A program made the translations under genes and the position numbers. From Nocardioidaceae bacterium (GTDB taxonomy: Bacteria > Actinomycetota > Actinomycetes > Propionibacteriales > Nocardioidaceae): DNA of 55,877 bases. Within the stretch, counting starts at the first letter, position 1. Each line of letters starts with the position of its first letter. Under the pieces are notes generated by a model, which was not told where the DNA came from, did no database searches, and saw only the letters and a list, made by a program, of their open reading frames with translations. The DNA lies in assembly GCA_025980475.1 (NCBI GenBank), contig JAICXL010000008.1, positions 1-55,877 on the forward strand. The letters are read 5' to 3'. Positions 24,372-33,501 of this stretch are shown one piece after another.

Positions 24372-27047
24372 TCACACCTCTGAGGGGGCGTTCAGCCGGC
24401 GAACGAACCAGTCAGACCGGGGATCGACCACCGGCTCGACGCGGGCGGTGGCGTTGAGCACCGAGACCCCGTCCCGGGTGGCGTGGACGAGGCCGAGGTC
24501 GACCGCGCACACCTGCATCAGGTCGTTCTTGAGCTGCGCCACCCGGCGGACCAGGTCCTCGACCGCTGCGACGTCCACCGGTTCGCTGCCACGGTGCCCG
24601 AAGAGCAACGGCGCCGCCTTGATCGCGCGCACGGTCTCGGCGGCGTCCAACGCCGTCAGCGGCGGGATCCGGTAGGCCCGGTCACCGACGAGGTCGGTCA
24701 GCGGCCCGGAGACGCTGAACCAGATCGCCGGCCCGAAGAACGGGTCCTCGATGCCGCCGATGGCCACGGGGACGCCAGGAGCGGCGTTCTTCTGGACCAC
24801 GAAGTCGCCCGTGGCGCCCTTGGTCAGCTCGGTCAAGGACTCCCAGGCGTCGCGCATCTCCTCCGCGTCGTCGATCTGCCGCCACACGTGGGCCAGGTCG
24901 GGGCGCTGCCTCATCGACTCGGCGGTGGCCTTGAGGACCACGTCCCATCCCAGCCGCTCGGCGGCCGACACCGCCTCGTCGAGCGAGCCGACCGGGATCC
25001 GGTCCCACACCTCGATGCCGTAGTGGCCGAGCAGCTCGCCGACCTCCTCGAAGGTGAGCTCCCGGCCCTCCGGGGAGTCCTTCAGCACCCGGTTCAGCAT
25101 CCGGCCGGCAGCGACGTTGTCGATGCCCTCCAGCGACCGTCCACCGTCGTCGTCGCGGGCCAGCCAGGCTGCGTAGCCCACCACCCTGGCCAGCGCCCGG
25201 ACGGCGTCCTCGACCGAGGAGTACGACGGCACCGAGCCCCGGCCGGCCGTGTTGCCCGCGAGATCGGGCACGCGCAGCAGCTCGGGGACCCCCTCACGTC
25301 CGAGGAAGGTGGAGACCAGCGGCTTCTCCGACTGCTCCCCCACGGCCGCGAAGACGTCGGCGACGGCCTCGCCGCCGGCGTTGAGCGGCGGGATGTAGAG
25401 CGCCAGCACCGAGTCCACCAGGTCGTCGTCGATGGCGGCGTCGAGCGCGTCCTCGAAGTCCTCGGCCGTGGCGTCGGAGCCCAGTGACGTCGACCGGGCG
25501 ACGGTGAGCCCGGCGGCCGTGGCCGCGTCCGCCGCCAGCAGGCCGAGCGCGTCCGAGTTGCCGACGACCGCGACCCGCGACCCCCCGGGCAGCGGCTGGT
25601 GGGCTAGCAGCTGGGCGACGTCGAAGAGCTCGTCGAGGGTGTCGACCTGGATCACCCCGGCCTGGCGGAACATCTCGTCGACGGCTTCCTGCGGGGCCGC
25701 GATCGTGTGCACCATCTGGCCCATCGGCACACCCTGGGTGCTGCGCCCGGACCGCACCGCGATGATCGGCTTGCTGCGGGAGACCCGGCGGGCGATCCGG
25801 GAGAACTTGCGGGGGTTACCGATGGACTCGAGGTAGAGCAGGATCACCTCGGTGGCGTCGTCCTCCTCCCAGTACTGCAGCAGGTCGTTGCCCGAGACGT
25901 CGGCCCGGTTGCCGGCGCTGACGAAGGTCGACAGGCCGAGGCCGCGGTTGCGCACCTGGGTGAGGATCGCGGTTCCCAGCGCACCCGACTGGCAGAAGAA
26001 GCCGGCCCGGCCACGCCCCGGCATGACCGGCGACAGGGAGGCGTTCAACGAGATGTCGGCGGCGGTGTTGATCACGCCGAGGCAGTTGGGCCCGATCAGC
26101 CGCAACCCGTAGGAGCGGGCGAGCCCGACCAGCCGGCGCTGGCGTTGCCGGCCCTCGTCACCGGTCTCGGCGAAGCCAGAGGAGATCACGATCAGTCCCT
26201 GCACGCCCTTGGCAGCACAGTCGAGGACCACGTCCTGCACCGCGTCGGCGGGCACGGCCACGATCGCCACGTCGACCTCGTCGGGGATGTCCCCCACCGT
26301 CGGGTAGGCCGGCATCCCCGACACGGAGCCGGCCGCGGGGTTGACGACGTACACCTTGCCGCCGTAGTCGCCGAGCACGAGGTTGCGCACCAGCACCGAC
26401 CCGATGGTGTCGGTGCGTCGCGAGGCGCCGATGATGGCCACGCTGCGGGCACTGAGGAACGCCTCGATGGAGGCGGCCTCGGCGCGGTGCTCGCGGGCCT
26501 GCATCACGCCGATGGCGGTGTCGGTGGGGTCGATGTCGAACTCGAGGTGCATGACCCCCTCGTCCCAGCCGCCGGTGACCTGGTAGCCCTGCTCGCGGAA
26601 GACCTGGATCATCCGCTGGTTGTCAGGGAGCACCTCGGCGACGAACCGGTGCACGCCCCGCTCGCGACCGGCCTGGGCGAGGTGCTCCAGCAGCAGCTGG
26701 CCCATGCCGCGTCCCTGATGTCCGTCCTGGACCAGGAAGGCCACCTCCGCCTCCCCCCGCTCGATGACGTCGTAGCGGCCGACCGCGGTGATCCTCTCGG
26801 CCACCGTCAGCACGAACGCGACCCGGTCCTGGTGGTCGACGTGGGTGAAGCGGTGGACGTCCTTCTCCGACAGCGTGGGCATCGGCGCGAAGAACCGGTA
26901 GTACTTCGACTCGTCGGAGACCTGCGCGTAGAACTGCACGAGGCCGTCGGCATCCTCCGGGACGATCGGCCGCAGGTGGGCGGTGCGCCCGTCCCGGAGC
27001 AGCACATCGGCCTCCCAGTGCGCAGGGTAGGTCGGAGTCGTGCTCAC
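24372..27047 (-). CDS. GNAT acetyltransferase fused to NDP-forming acyl-CoA synthetase-like domains
   Basis: An 891-residue fusion. Residues 15-175 are a GNAT domain with the acetyl-CoA loop [14 protein letters not shown]. Residues 205-660 are the CoA-binding and ligase modules ([43 protein letters not shown]). Residues 670-885 are ATP-grasp-like. The synthetase part resembles that of the protein lysine acetyltransferase Pat, but with GNAT at the N-terminus. The loop that holds the phospho-His in active synthetases (usually SHTGxLAG) reads VHTIAAPQ, keeping the His but losing the glycines, which hints at a sensor rather than an enzyme. GTG 27047 has TAGATT 6 bases upstream. Lysine acetylation of acyl-CoA synthetases is the likely role. 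Confidence 0.85.
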   Translation of the reverse strand: MSTTPTYPAHWEADVLLRDGRTAHLRPIVPEDADGLVQFYAQVSDESKYYRFFAPMPTLSEKDVHRFTHVDHQDRVAFVLTVAERITAVGRYDVIERGEAEVAFLVQDGHQGRGMGQLLLEHLAQAGRERGVHRFVAEVLPDNQRMIQVFREQGYQVTGGWDEGVMHLEFDIDPTDTAIGVMQAREHRAEAASIEAFLSARSVAIIGASRRTDTIGSVLVRNLVLGDYGGKVYVVNPAAGSVSGMPAYPTVGDIPDEVDVAIVAVPADAVQDVVLDCAAKGVQGLIVISSGFAETGDEGRQRQRRLVGLARSYGLRLIGPNCLGVINTAADISLNASLSPVMPGRGRAGFFCQSGALGTAILTQVRNRGLGLSTFVSAGNRADVSGNDLLQYWEEDDATEVILLYLESIGNPRKFSRIARRVSRSKPIIAVRSGRSTQGVPMGQMVHTIAAPQEAVDEMFRQAGVIQVDTLDELFDVAQLLAHQPLPGGSRVAVVGNSDALGLLAADAATAAGLTVARSTSLGSDATAEDFEDALDAAIDDDLVDSVLALYIPPLNAGGEAVADVFAAVGEQSEKPLVSTFLGREGVPELLRVPDLAGNTAGRGSVPSYSSVEDAVRALARVVGYAAWLARDDDGGRSLEGIDNVAAGRMLNRVLKDSPEGRELTFEEVGELLGHYGIEVWDRIPVGSLDEAVSAAERLGWDVVLKATAESMRQRPDLAHVWRQIDDAEEMRDAWESLTELTKGATGDFVVQKNAAPGVPVAIGGIEDPFFGPAIWFSVSGPLTDLVGDRAYRIPPLTALDAAETVRAIKAAPLLFGHRGSEPVDVAAVEDLVRRVAQLKNDLMQVCAVDLGLVHATRDGVSVLNATARVEPVVDPRSDWFVRRLNAPSEV

Positions 27048-27120
27048 ACCGGCAATCTACCGGCCGTCGCGACGGCGAGCCCCCGGCCGGGATGTCGACG
27101 GGCGCTGGGAGAATGCCGCC
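27048..27120. promoter_or_regulatory. Divergent leaderless promoters between the GNAT fusion and parC
   Basis: On the minus strand TAGATT (27054-27059) is 6 bases before the GTG at 27047. On the plus strand GAGAAT (27109-27114) is 6 bases before the parC ATG at 27121. Both spacings fit transcription starting at the start codon. Confidence 0.5.
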
Positions 27121-29604
27121 ATGGCTCGTCGCATCACCACCGCAGTCCCCGACGACTTCGAGGAGCACATCGTCGACATCGACGTCGGCGACGAGATGCG
27201 GGCGAGCTTCCTGGAGTACGCCTACTCGGTCATCTACTCCCGCGCGTTGCCCGACGCGCGCGACGGCCTCAAGCCGGTGCAGCGACGGATCCTCTATGCG
27301 ATGCACGACATGGGCCTGCGGCCCGACCGCGGGCACGTGAAGTCCTCCCGCGTCGTCGGCGAGGTGATGGGCCGCTTCCACCCCCATGGCGACACCGCGA
27401 TCTACGACGCGCTGGTGCGGATGGCCCAGCCGTGGTCGATGCGGGTGCCGACCGTCGACGGCCACGGGAATTTCGGGTCTCCCGACGACTCCCCGGCGGC
27501 GATGCGATACACCGAGTGCCGGATGGCGCCGGCCGCCGTCGCGATGACCACGTCGATCGACGAGGACACCGTCGACTTCCGACCCAACTACGACGGCCGG
27601 GAGCGGGAGCCGGGTGTGCTGCCCTCGGCGATCCCCCACCTGCTGGTCAACGGGGCCACCGGCATCGCGGTCGGGATGGCCACCAACATGGCACCGCACA
27701 ACCTCGTCGAGGTGGTGCAGGCGCTGCGCCACCTCGTCAAGCATCCCGACGCCGATCTCGACGCCCTGATGCGCTTCGTCCCCGGCCCCGATCTGCCCAC
27801 CGGCGGCAAGATCATCGGGCTCGACGGCATCCGCGACGCCTACGACACCGGCCGAGGCAGCTTCCGGATGCGGGCCACCGCGCGGATCGAGTCGGTGACC
27901 GCGCGCCGGAAGGGCATCGTGGTCACCGAGCTGCCCTACGGCGTCGGCACCGAGCGGGTCGTCGCGGCCATCAAGAAGCTCGTCCAGGCCAGGAAGCTGC
28001 AGGGCATCAACGACGTCAAGGACCTCACCGACCGCCACCACGGCCTCCACCTCGTCATCGAGGTCAAGAACGGCTTCAACCCCGACGCGCTGCTCGAGCA
28101 GCTCTATCGCAGCACGCCGATGGAGGAGTCCTTCGGCATCAACGCGGTGGCGCTCGTCGACGGGCAGCCGCGCACCCTGGGCCTCAAACAGCTGCTCGAG
28201 GTCTACCTCGAGCACCGTCTCGACGTGGTGCGTCGCCGGTCGGCCTTCCGCCGAGGGAGGGCCGCCGACCGGCTGCACCTCGTGGAGGGCCTGTTGCTGG
28301 CGATCGTCGACATCGACGAGGTGATCCAGCTGATCAGGTCCAGCGACCACGCCGAGCAGGCCCGCGAGCGACTGATCTCCGTCTTCGACCTCACCGAGGT
28401 CCAGGCCAACTACATCCTCGACATGCCGCTCCGCCGGTTGACCAAGTTCTCCAGGATCGAGCTCGACAAGGAGTCCGCCGAGCTGCGTCGCACCATCGCC
28501 GAGCTCGACGAGATCCTCGCCGACGACGATCGCCGGCGAGCCGTGGTCAGCGACGAGCTCGCCGAGGTGGCCAGGACCTACGGCACCCCTCGGCGCACGG
28601 TGCTGCTGGAGTCCTCCGGCCAGACCGGTCCGGTCACCGCGACGCCGCTGGAGGTGGCCGACGACCCGTGCCTGGTCTACCTCTCCTCCTCCGGCCTGCT
28701 GGCCCGAACCACGACCCTCGAGCCCCCGGGAGGGGCCGGCCAGCGCAGCCGGCACGACGTGGTCGTCTCCGCGGTGGTGACGACGGCCCGCGGAGATTTC
28801 GGCGTGGTCACCTCGGCCGGCCGGGTGCGGAGGCTCTCCGCACTGGACCTGCCGACGCTTCCCGTGACCGCCAACCACCCGCACCTGCAGGGCGGCGCAC
28901 CGATCGGCGAGTTCCTCACCTTCGAAGCAGGCGAGCAGCCGCTGGCCCTGATCTCCTTCGCAGCCGACTCGCCCGGTCTCGCCCTCGGCACGCGCACCGG
29001 CGTGGTCAAGCGGGTCCACCAGGAGCGCCCGGCCAACAAGGACACCTGGGAGGTGGTCGGGCTCAAGGACGACGACGCGGTCGTCGGCGCGGTGCAGCTG
29101 TCCACCGGGCAGGAGCAGCTCTGCTTCGTCACCAGCGACGCCCAGCTGTTGCACTTCGGGGCGGACAAGGTGCGGCCGCAGGGCCGCTCCGGTGGGGGCA
29201 TCGCCGGGGTGAAGCTGGCTGCTGGTGCCCGCACCGTCTGGTTCGGAGCCCTGGAGCCGGCCGACGCGGTCGTGGTGACCGTCTCCGGCTCCGCCACCGC
29301 GCTTCCCGGCACCGAGCCCGGTTCGGTGAAGGTCACGCCGTTCGCGGAGTACCCCGCCAAGGGCCGGGCCACCGGCGGCGTCCGCTGCCACCGATTCCTC
29401 AAGGGCGAGGACGAGCTGATCCTGGCCTGGGCAGGGCCGGCGCCGGCGCTCGCCGCGGCGGCCAGTGGAGCCCCGGTCGAGCTGCCCGAGCCTGTCGGTC
29501 GCCGGGACGGCTCGGGCGTGCCCGCCAGCCAGCCGATCCAGGCGTGCTCGGGGCCGGTCTCGGCGCTCCCCGCCGTGGCGAAGGCGTTCTCCGTGGCAGG
29601 CTGA
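27121..29604 (+). CDS. parC: DNA topoisomerase IV subunit A (type IIA topoisomerase)
   Basis: Breakage-reunion subunit that decatenates daughter chromosomes with ParE. 827 residues. The quinolone-determining region is [18 protein letters not shown] (Thr92 and Asp96 at the GyrA S83/D87 positions), and the catalytic tyrosine is Tyr130 in [10 protein letters not shown]. The C-terminal part (from about residue 500) has beta-pinwheel repeats but no QRRGGKG GyrA box, which argues for topoisomerase IV rather than gyrase, as does the ParE partner at 36-38 kb. The ATG at 27121 gives [19 protein letters not shown]; upstream in-frame starts would overlap the divergent gene. Confidence 0.93.
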   Translation: MARRITTAVPDDFEEHIVDIDVGDEMRASFLEYAYSVIYSRALPDARDGLKPVQRRILYAMHDMGLRPDRGHVKSSRVVGEVMGRFHPHGDTAIYDALVRMAQPWSMRVPTVDGHGNFGSPDDSPAAMRYTECRMAPAAVAMTTSIDEDTVDFRPNYDGREREPGVLPSAIPHLLVNGATGIAVGMATNMAPHNLVEVVQALRHLVKHPDADLDALMRFVPGPDLPTGGKIIGLDGIRDAYDTGRGSFRMRATARIESVTARRKGIVVTELPYGVGTERVVAAIKKLVQARKLQGINDVKDLTDRHHGLHLVIEVKNGFNPDALLEQLYRSTPMEESFGINAVALVDGQPRTLGLKQLLEVYLEHRLDVVRRRSAFRRGRAADRLHLVEGLLLAIVDIDEVIQLIRSSDHAEQARERLISVFDLTEVQANYILDMPLRRLTKFSRIELDKESAELRRTIAELDEILADDDRRRAVVSDELAEVARTYGTPRRTVLLESSGQTGPVTATPLEVADDPCLVYLSSSGLLARTTTLEPPGGAGQRSRHDVVVSAVVTTARGDFGVVTSAGRVRRLSALDLPTLPVTANHPHLQGGAPIGEFLTFEAGEQPLALISFAADSPGLALGTRTGVVKRVHQERPANKDTWEVVGLKDDDAVVGAVQLSTGQEQLCFVTSDAQLLHFGADKVRPQGRSGGGIAGVKLAAGARTVWFGALEPADAVVVTVSGSATALPGTEPGSVKVTPFAEYPAKGRATGGVRCHRFLKGEDELILAWAGPAPALAAAASGAPVELPEPVGRRDGSGVPASQPIQACSGPVSALPAVAKAFSVAG

Positions 29605-29609
29605 CGCCC

Positions 29610-30284
29610 ATGAAGAAGCTCGCGGCCGGGCTGCTCGCCGTGCTGCTGCTGGCTTCCGCCGGCTGTGGTGGCTCCGACCAGCAGGCCGACCGTCCGCCGA
29701 CCAACCGGCTGGCGGCGGCCAAGAGGGCTTTCGACCGGTCGCCGGCGCTCCAGATCTCGCTGGCCACCCACGACCTGCCGCGCTCGGTCGCGGGGCTCCT
29801 GTCAGCCGACGGCACTGGCACCCACCAGCCGGCCTTCAAGGGCGAGATCAAGGTGGTGCAGAGCGGCCTGTCGCTGACCGTCCCGGTCGTCGCCGTCGGC
29901 AGCAAGACCTGGGCCAAGCTGGGCATCTGGCAGCGGGTGGACCCGACGCAGTACAACGCCCCCGACCCGGCCGGGCTGATGAGCCTCACCCACGGCCTCT
30001 CCTCGATCCTGACCGGGGCGACCGGCGTCGGCAAGGCGGTCACCAAGCGCCGCGGCTCGACCACGGTCACCGAGATCGGCGCGAAGGTGCCCGGCCAGCT
30101 GATGGCCCGGATCGTGCCCTCCGCAGATCGCAACGCGCTCTTCGACGCTACCTTCACCCTCGACAAGGCCGGCCGCCTCGTCGCGATGGTGCTGAGCGGC
30201 AGCTTCTACCCCAGCGCCGACGACACGACCTACACCTTCTCCTTCACCGGATACGGCTCGAAGAGCACCGTCAGGGCCCCATGA
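29610..30284 (+). CDS. LppX/LprAFG-family lipoprotein (LprG-like)
   Basis: A 224-residue exported lipoprotein. Signal sequence MKKLAAGLLAVLLLASAGC with Cys19 as the lipidation site, followed by GGSDQQADRPP as a linker. The mature part has the LppX_LprAFG pattern: helical AAKRAFDRSPALQISLATHD, strand pairs around VVAVGSKTWAKLGIWQRVDP, and a DATFTLDKAGRLVAMVLSG end. Family members carry a hydrophobic pocket for triacylated lipids. The stop overlaps the next gene, an MFS exporter, by ATGA, the same order as lprG-Rv1410c (P55) of M. tuberculosis. The ATG is 5 bases after parC. It appears as the tail of a spurious 1,525-codon frame. Confidence 0.88.
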   Translation: MKKLAAGLLAVLLLASAGCGGSDQQADRPPTNRLAAAKRAFDRSPALQISLATHDLPRSVAGLLSADGTGTHQPAFKGEIKVVQSGLSLTVPVVAVGSKTWAKLGIWQRVDPTQYNAPDPAGLMSLTHGLSSILTGATGVGKAVTKRRGSTTVTEIGAKVPGQLMARIVPSADRNALFDATFTLDKAGRLVAMVLSGSFYPSADDTTYTFSFTGYGSKSTVRAP

Positions 30285-31975
30285 GCTCCAGGGGCCTCCT
30301 CCCCCTGGCCGCCGCCGCCGTCGCGTTCGCCGCAGCCGACACCTACGTCGTGGTCCTCGCACTTCCCGACATGATGCTGACGGTCGGCCTCGGAGTCGAC
30401 GAGCTGCAGCGGGCCACGCCGATCATCTCCGGCTTCCTGCTCGGCTACGTCGCGATGCTGCCGCTGATCGGCCGGGTCGCCGACCTGCGGGGCCGGGTTC
30501 CAGTGCTGACCGGCTCGCTGGTCGTCTTCTCCCTGGGCTCACTGGTCACCGCCCTGTCCGCGGACCTGGGCACCATGGTCGTGGGCCGGTTCCTCCAGGG
30601 CGCGGGAGGTGGCGGACTGGTGCCGGCGACCCTGGCCCTGGTGGCCGACCTCTACCCCGCCGGGCGCCGGGCGGTGCCGCTGGGGGTGGTGTCGGCCGTG
30701 CAGGAGGTCGGCTCCGTGCTCGGTCCGCTCTACGGCGCCCTCGTCCTCGCGCTCGCCGACTGGCAGGCGATCTTCTGGCTCAACCTGGCGGCCGGCCTGG
30801 TGCTCGCCGGCGCGCTGGCCACTCGCACCGGACCACGGACCGCCCGGTTCCGGCCGGACCGGCCCGGACTGCTCCTGCTCGGCCTGTGCCTGGCCGGGCT
30901 GGTGCTCCTGCTCTCCCGGCCCGAGCGGTTGACCAGCGGCCTCGTGCTCGGCTGGCCCTTCGTGCCGCTGGTCGGCAACACCCTGTGGCTCGCCCCACTG
31001 ACGCTCGCCACCCTGGTCCTGGCGGTGCTGCTGGTGGTCCGGTGTCTGCTCGCCGCGCACCCGCTGGTCGACCTGCGCGGGTGGACCCGGACCTTCGCGG
31101 CAGCCGACCTGCCCGGCGCGCTGCTGCTCGGGCTCGCCCTCGCAGGCGTCATCCTCGCCTTTGCGACCGCCGACCCGGCGGTGCGGGTGTTGTCACCGGC
31201 CGGTGAGTGGCTGCTCGCTGCGGCAGCCGTGCTCGCGGTGTTGTTCGGGGTGCACCTCCGTCGGGCCCGGAGGCCGCTGGTGCCCCGCCGGGTGCTGCGT
31301 CGTACGCCCGCCTGGGGAAGCCTGCTCACCAGCTTCTTCGCCGGCGCGGCCCTGATCGCGGCCCTGGTCGACATCCCGGTCTATGCCCGGCTGACCAGCT
31401 ACCCGGACTCCCAGCTCGGGGCGGCCCTGGTGCTCGTGCGCCTGCTGGTGGCCCTGCCCGTCGGCGCCGTTGCCGGCGGCTACCTCACCCGTCGCTACCC
31501 CGCGGGCGGCGTGTGCCTGGTCGGCATGCTCGCCGCGGCGGCCGGCTTCGGCGCGATGTCGCGATGGGGGCTGCAGAGCCTGGACCAGCCGATGGCGACC
31601 GTGGCGCTCGTGGTCGCAGGTTTCGGCTTCGGGCTCGCGCTCGCGCCGGTCAACGCGGCCCTGCTGGCCAGCACCGACGATGCGGTGCACGGCCTGGTCA
31701 GCGCCCTGGTGGTGGTGGCCCGGATGGTGGGCATGCTGGTGGGCATCTCGGTGCTGACCACCATCGGGCTGCACCGCTACTTCACCGCCCAGGCCGCGCT
31801 GCCGGCGATCGCCGAGGTCTGCGGCGCCGACCGCGCCTGTCCGCGCTACTCCCGGCTTCTGGACCTGGCTGCGATCACCCAGGTCCAGACGATCTTCCTC
31901 GGTGCGGCCGGGTGTGCCCTCCTCGCCGGTCTGCTGGCCGCGGGCCTCCTCCGCGGCGCGCCGACGCGCTCATGA
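30281..31975 (+). CDS. MFS exporter, P55 (Rv1410c)-like partner of the lipoprotein
   Basis: A 564-residue MFS protein with about 14 membrane segments. Motifs: GRVADLRGRVPVLTGSL after segment 2 (motif A) and GFLLGYVAMLPLIG. The last two segments are separated by an unusually long external loop with two cysteines, EVCGADRACPRYSRLLD, which fits the extended periplasmic ends described for Rv1410c-type triacylglyceride transporters. It starts inside the lipoprotein stop codon (ATGA). In mycobacteria the pair moves triacylglycerides and lipoglycans to the outer envelope. Here a lipid or drug substrate is possible; the lipid call rests on the gene pair. Confidence 0.82.
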   Translation: MSSRGLLPLAAAAVAFAAADTYVVVLALPDMMLTVGLGVDELQRATPIISGFLLGYVAMLPLIGRVADLRGRVPVLTGSLVVFSLGSLVTALSADLGTMVVGRFLQGAGGGGLVPATLALVADLYPAGRRAVPLGVVSAVQEVGSVLGPLYGALVLALADWQAIFWLNLAAGLVLAGALATRTGPRTARFRPDRPGLLLLGLCLAGLVLLLSRPERLTSGLVLGWPFVPLVGNTLWLAPLTLATLVLAVLLVVRCLLAAHPLVDLRGWTRTFAAADLPGALLLGLALAGVILAFATADPAVRVLSPAGEWLLAAAAVLAVLFGVHLRRARRPLVPRRVLRRTPAWGSLLTSFFAGAALIAALVDIPVYARLTSYPDSQLGAALVLVRLLVALPVGAVAGGYLTRRYPAGGVCLVGMLAAAAGFGAMSRWGLQSLDQPMATVALVVAGFGFGLALAPVNAALLASTDDAVHGLVSALVVVARMVGMLVGISVLTTIGLHRYFTAQAALPAIAEVCGADRACPRYSRLLDLAAITQVQTIFLGAAGCALLAGLLAAGLLRGAPTRS

Positions 31976-32008
31976 GCCACCCCCCTCCCGGGTACGGCGG
32001 GCAGAACC

Positions 32009-32515
32009 GTGGGAGCCCGCTTGCAGATCGAGATCGGCCTGACCGTCGACGGCGCTGAGCGTCGTCTGCTCGTGGACACCCGCAGCACCCTGCTCGACGC
32101 CCTCCGGGACCGGCTGGGGGTGACCTCGCCGAAGAAGGGGTGCGACCACGGCCAGTGCGGCTCGTGCACGGTGCTGCTCGACGGCCGACGCCACCTCACC
32201 TGCCTCACGCTGGCCGCCGCGGCCGACGGCCGCGAGGTGGTGACCGCCGCCGGCATCGGCCCCGACCACGGTCGTGGCGGCCTGCATCCGGTGCAACAGG
32301 CGTTCCTCCGCCACGACGCGCTGCAGTGCGGCTACTGCACCCCCGGCCAGGTGTGCTCCGCTGTGGGGATGCTGGCGGAGGCCGCCGCCGAGGAGGTCAC
32401 CCTCGACGATGCGGAGATCCGCGAGCGGATGAGCGGCAACCTGTGCCGGTGCGGCGCCTACGTCAACATCCTGGCCGCCCTGCGGGACGTGGCCCGGAGC
32501 GAGGGGACCGGATGA
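32009..32515 (+). CDS. [2Fe-2S] subunit of PaoABC-like molybdenum aldehyde oxidoreductase
   Basis: The iron-sulfur subunit of a xanthine oxidase-family enzyme, 168 residues. The plant-type cluster cysteines are in GCDHGQCGSCTVLLDG (about residues 44-59) with a later Cys at HLTC, and the second cluster is in CGYCTPGQ and GNLCRCGAY. E. coli PaoA carries a Tat signal at its N-terminus; this protein starts directly with the ferredoxin domain (VGARLQIEIGLTVDG), so the complex is probably cytoplasmic. The GTG at 32009 is the best start; the 33 bases before it contain no clear ribosome-binding site. First gene of a four-gene overlapping operon. Confidence 0.9.
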   Translation: MGARLQIEIGLTVDGAERRLLVDTRSTLLDALRDRLGVTSPKKGCDHGQCGSCTVLLDGRRHLTCLTLAAAADGREVVTAAGIGPDHGRGGLHPVQQAFLRHDALQCGYCTPGQVCSAVGMLAEAAAEEVTLDDAEIRERMSGNLCRCGAYVNILAALRDVARSEGTG

Positions 32516-33501
32516 GGGAGTTCGCCTACGAGGCCGTGACGGACCCGGAGGGGGCCGTGGCCCTCGTCGCCGCCGATCCCGACGCCTGCTTCCTCGCCGG
32601 GGGCACCAACCTCGTCGACCACCTCAAGCTCGGGGTCGCGTCACCGCGTCGCGTGGTCGACGTGAGCAGGTTGCCGCTCGCCAGCATCGTGGCCGGCGAC
32701 GACGGGGTGCGCATCGGCGCCAACGCGCGCAACAGCGACGTCGCGCTGCACCCCCGGGTGCAGGCCGACCTGACCGTGCTCTCGCGCGCGCTCCTCGCCG
32801 GCGCCTCCCCCCAGATCCGCAACCAGGCCACGACCGCCGGCAACCTGCTCCAGCGCACCCGGTGCGTCTACTTCCAGGACGTCACCACGGCGTGCAACAA
32901 GCGCGCTCCCGGCTCGGGCTGCTCGGCCCGCGAGGGCTACGGCCACCACAACGCCGTGCTGGGCGGCTCGGAGTCCTGCGTCGCGGTCTATCCGGGCGAC
33001 ATGGCAGTGGCCCTGACCGCGCTGGACGCGACCGTCGTCGTGCTCGGGCCCGACGGGGAGCGGCGCGTGCCCGTGGAGGAGCTGCACCGCCTGCCCGGCG
33101 ACCGACCCGACCGGGACACGACGCTCGCCCACGGCGAGCTGATCGTCGGGGTCGAGGTGCCGTGGCTCCCGGACGGCAGCCGCTCGGCCTACCACAAGGT
33201 CCGCGACCGGGCCGCCTTCGCCTTCGCGCTCGCGTCGGTCGCCGGGGTGCTGCGGCTCGACGGTGGCGCCGTCACCGAGCTGCGACTCGCCTGGGGCGGC
33301 GTCGCGCACAAGCCCTGGCGCGCCCGACAGGCCGAGGAGGCACTCATCGGACGACCGCTGGATGAGGCGTCCGTGCACGCAGCGGTCGACCTGGAGCTGG
33401 CTGCGGCTGCGGCCGGACCGGCCAACGCCTACAAGCTGGCGCTGCTGCGCAACGTGACCTGGCTGGTGCTGCGTGACCTGGCCGGCGAAGGTGCCCGATG
33501 A
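32512..33501 (+). CDS. FAD subunit of PaoABC-like aldehyde oxidoreductase (PaoB/YagS-like)
   Basis: A 329-residue FAD-binding subunit of the molybdenum hydroxylase. FAD loop FLAGGTNLVDHLKLG at about residues 27-41 and QIRNQATTAGNLLQRTRC. It then carries YFQDVTTACNKRAPGSGCSA, the insertion found in E. coli PaoB that binds an extra [4Fe-4S] cluster, which separates this family from ordinary xanthine dehydrogenase and CO dehydrogenase medium subunits. The ATG overlaps the previous TGA (ATGA) and its own TGA overlaps the next start. Confidence 0.92.
   Translation: MREFAYEAVTDPEGAVALVAADPDACFLAGGTNLVDHLKLGVASPRRVVDVSRLPLASIVAGDDGVRIGANARNSDVALHPRVQADLTVLSRALLAGASPQIRNQATTAGNLLQRTRCVYFQDVTTACNKRAPGSGCSAREGYGHHNAVLGGSESCVAVYPGDMAVALTALDATVVVLGPDGERRVPVEELHRLPGDRPDRDTTLAHGELIVGVEVPWLPDGSRSAYHKVRDRAAFAFALASVAGVLRLDGGAVTELRLAWGGVAHKPWRARQAEEALIGRPLDEASVHAAVDLELAAAAAGPANAYKLALLRNVTWLVLRDLAGEGAR

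Noticed and set aside
26623-29391. A 922-codon minus-strand open frame
   Set aside because: Antisense to parC; no domain, low-complexity His/Asp/Val-rich composition; parC on the other strand has all its catalytic motifs.
27121-29604. Calling this gyrA
   Set aside because: It has the GyrA/ParC core but no GyrA box in the C-terminal domain, and the parE-type partner with EGDSALGTAK is in the same window rather than gyrB; gyrA/gyrB are expected near dnaA elsewhere.
25707-30284. A 1,525-codon plus-strand open frame
   Set aside because: Most of it runs antisense to the GNAT fusion and then out of frame through parC, with Arg/Ala/Gly-rich composition typical of high-GC shadow frames. Only its last 224 codons (29610-30284) are real, the lipoprotein.
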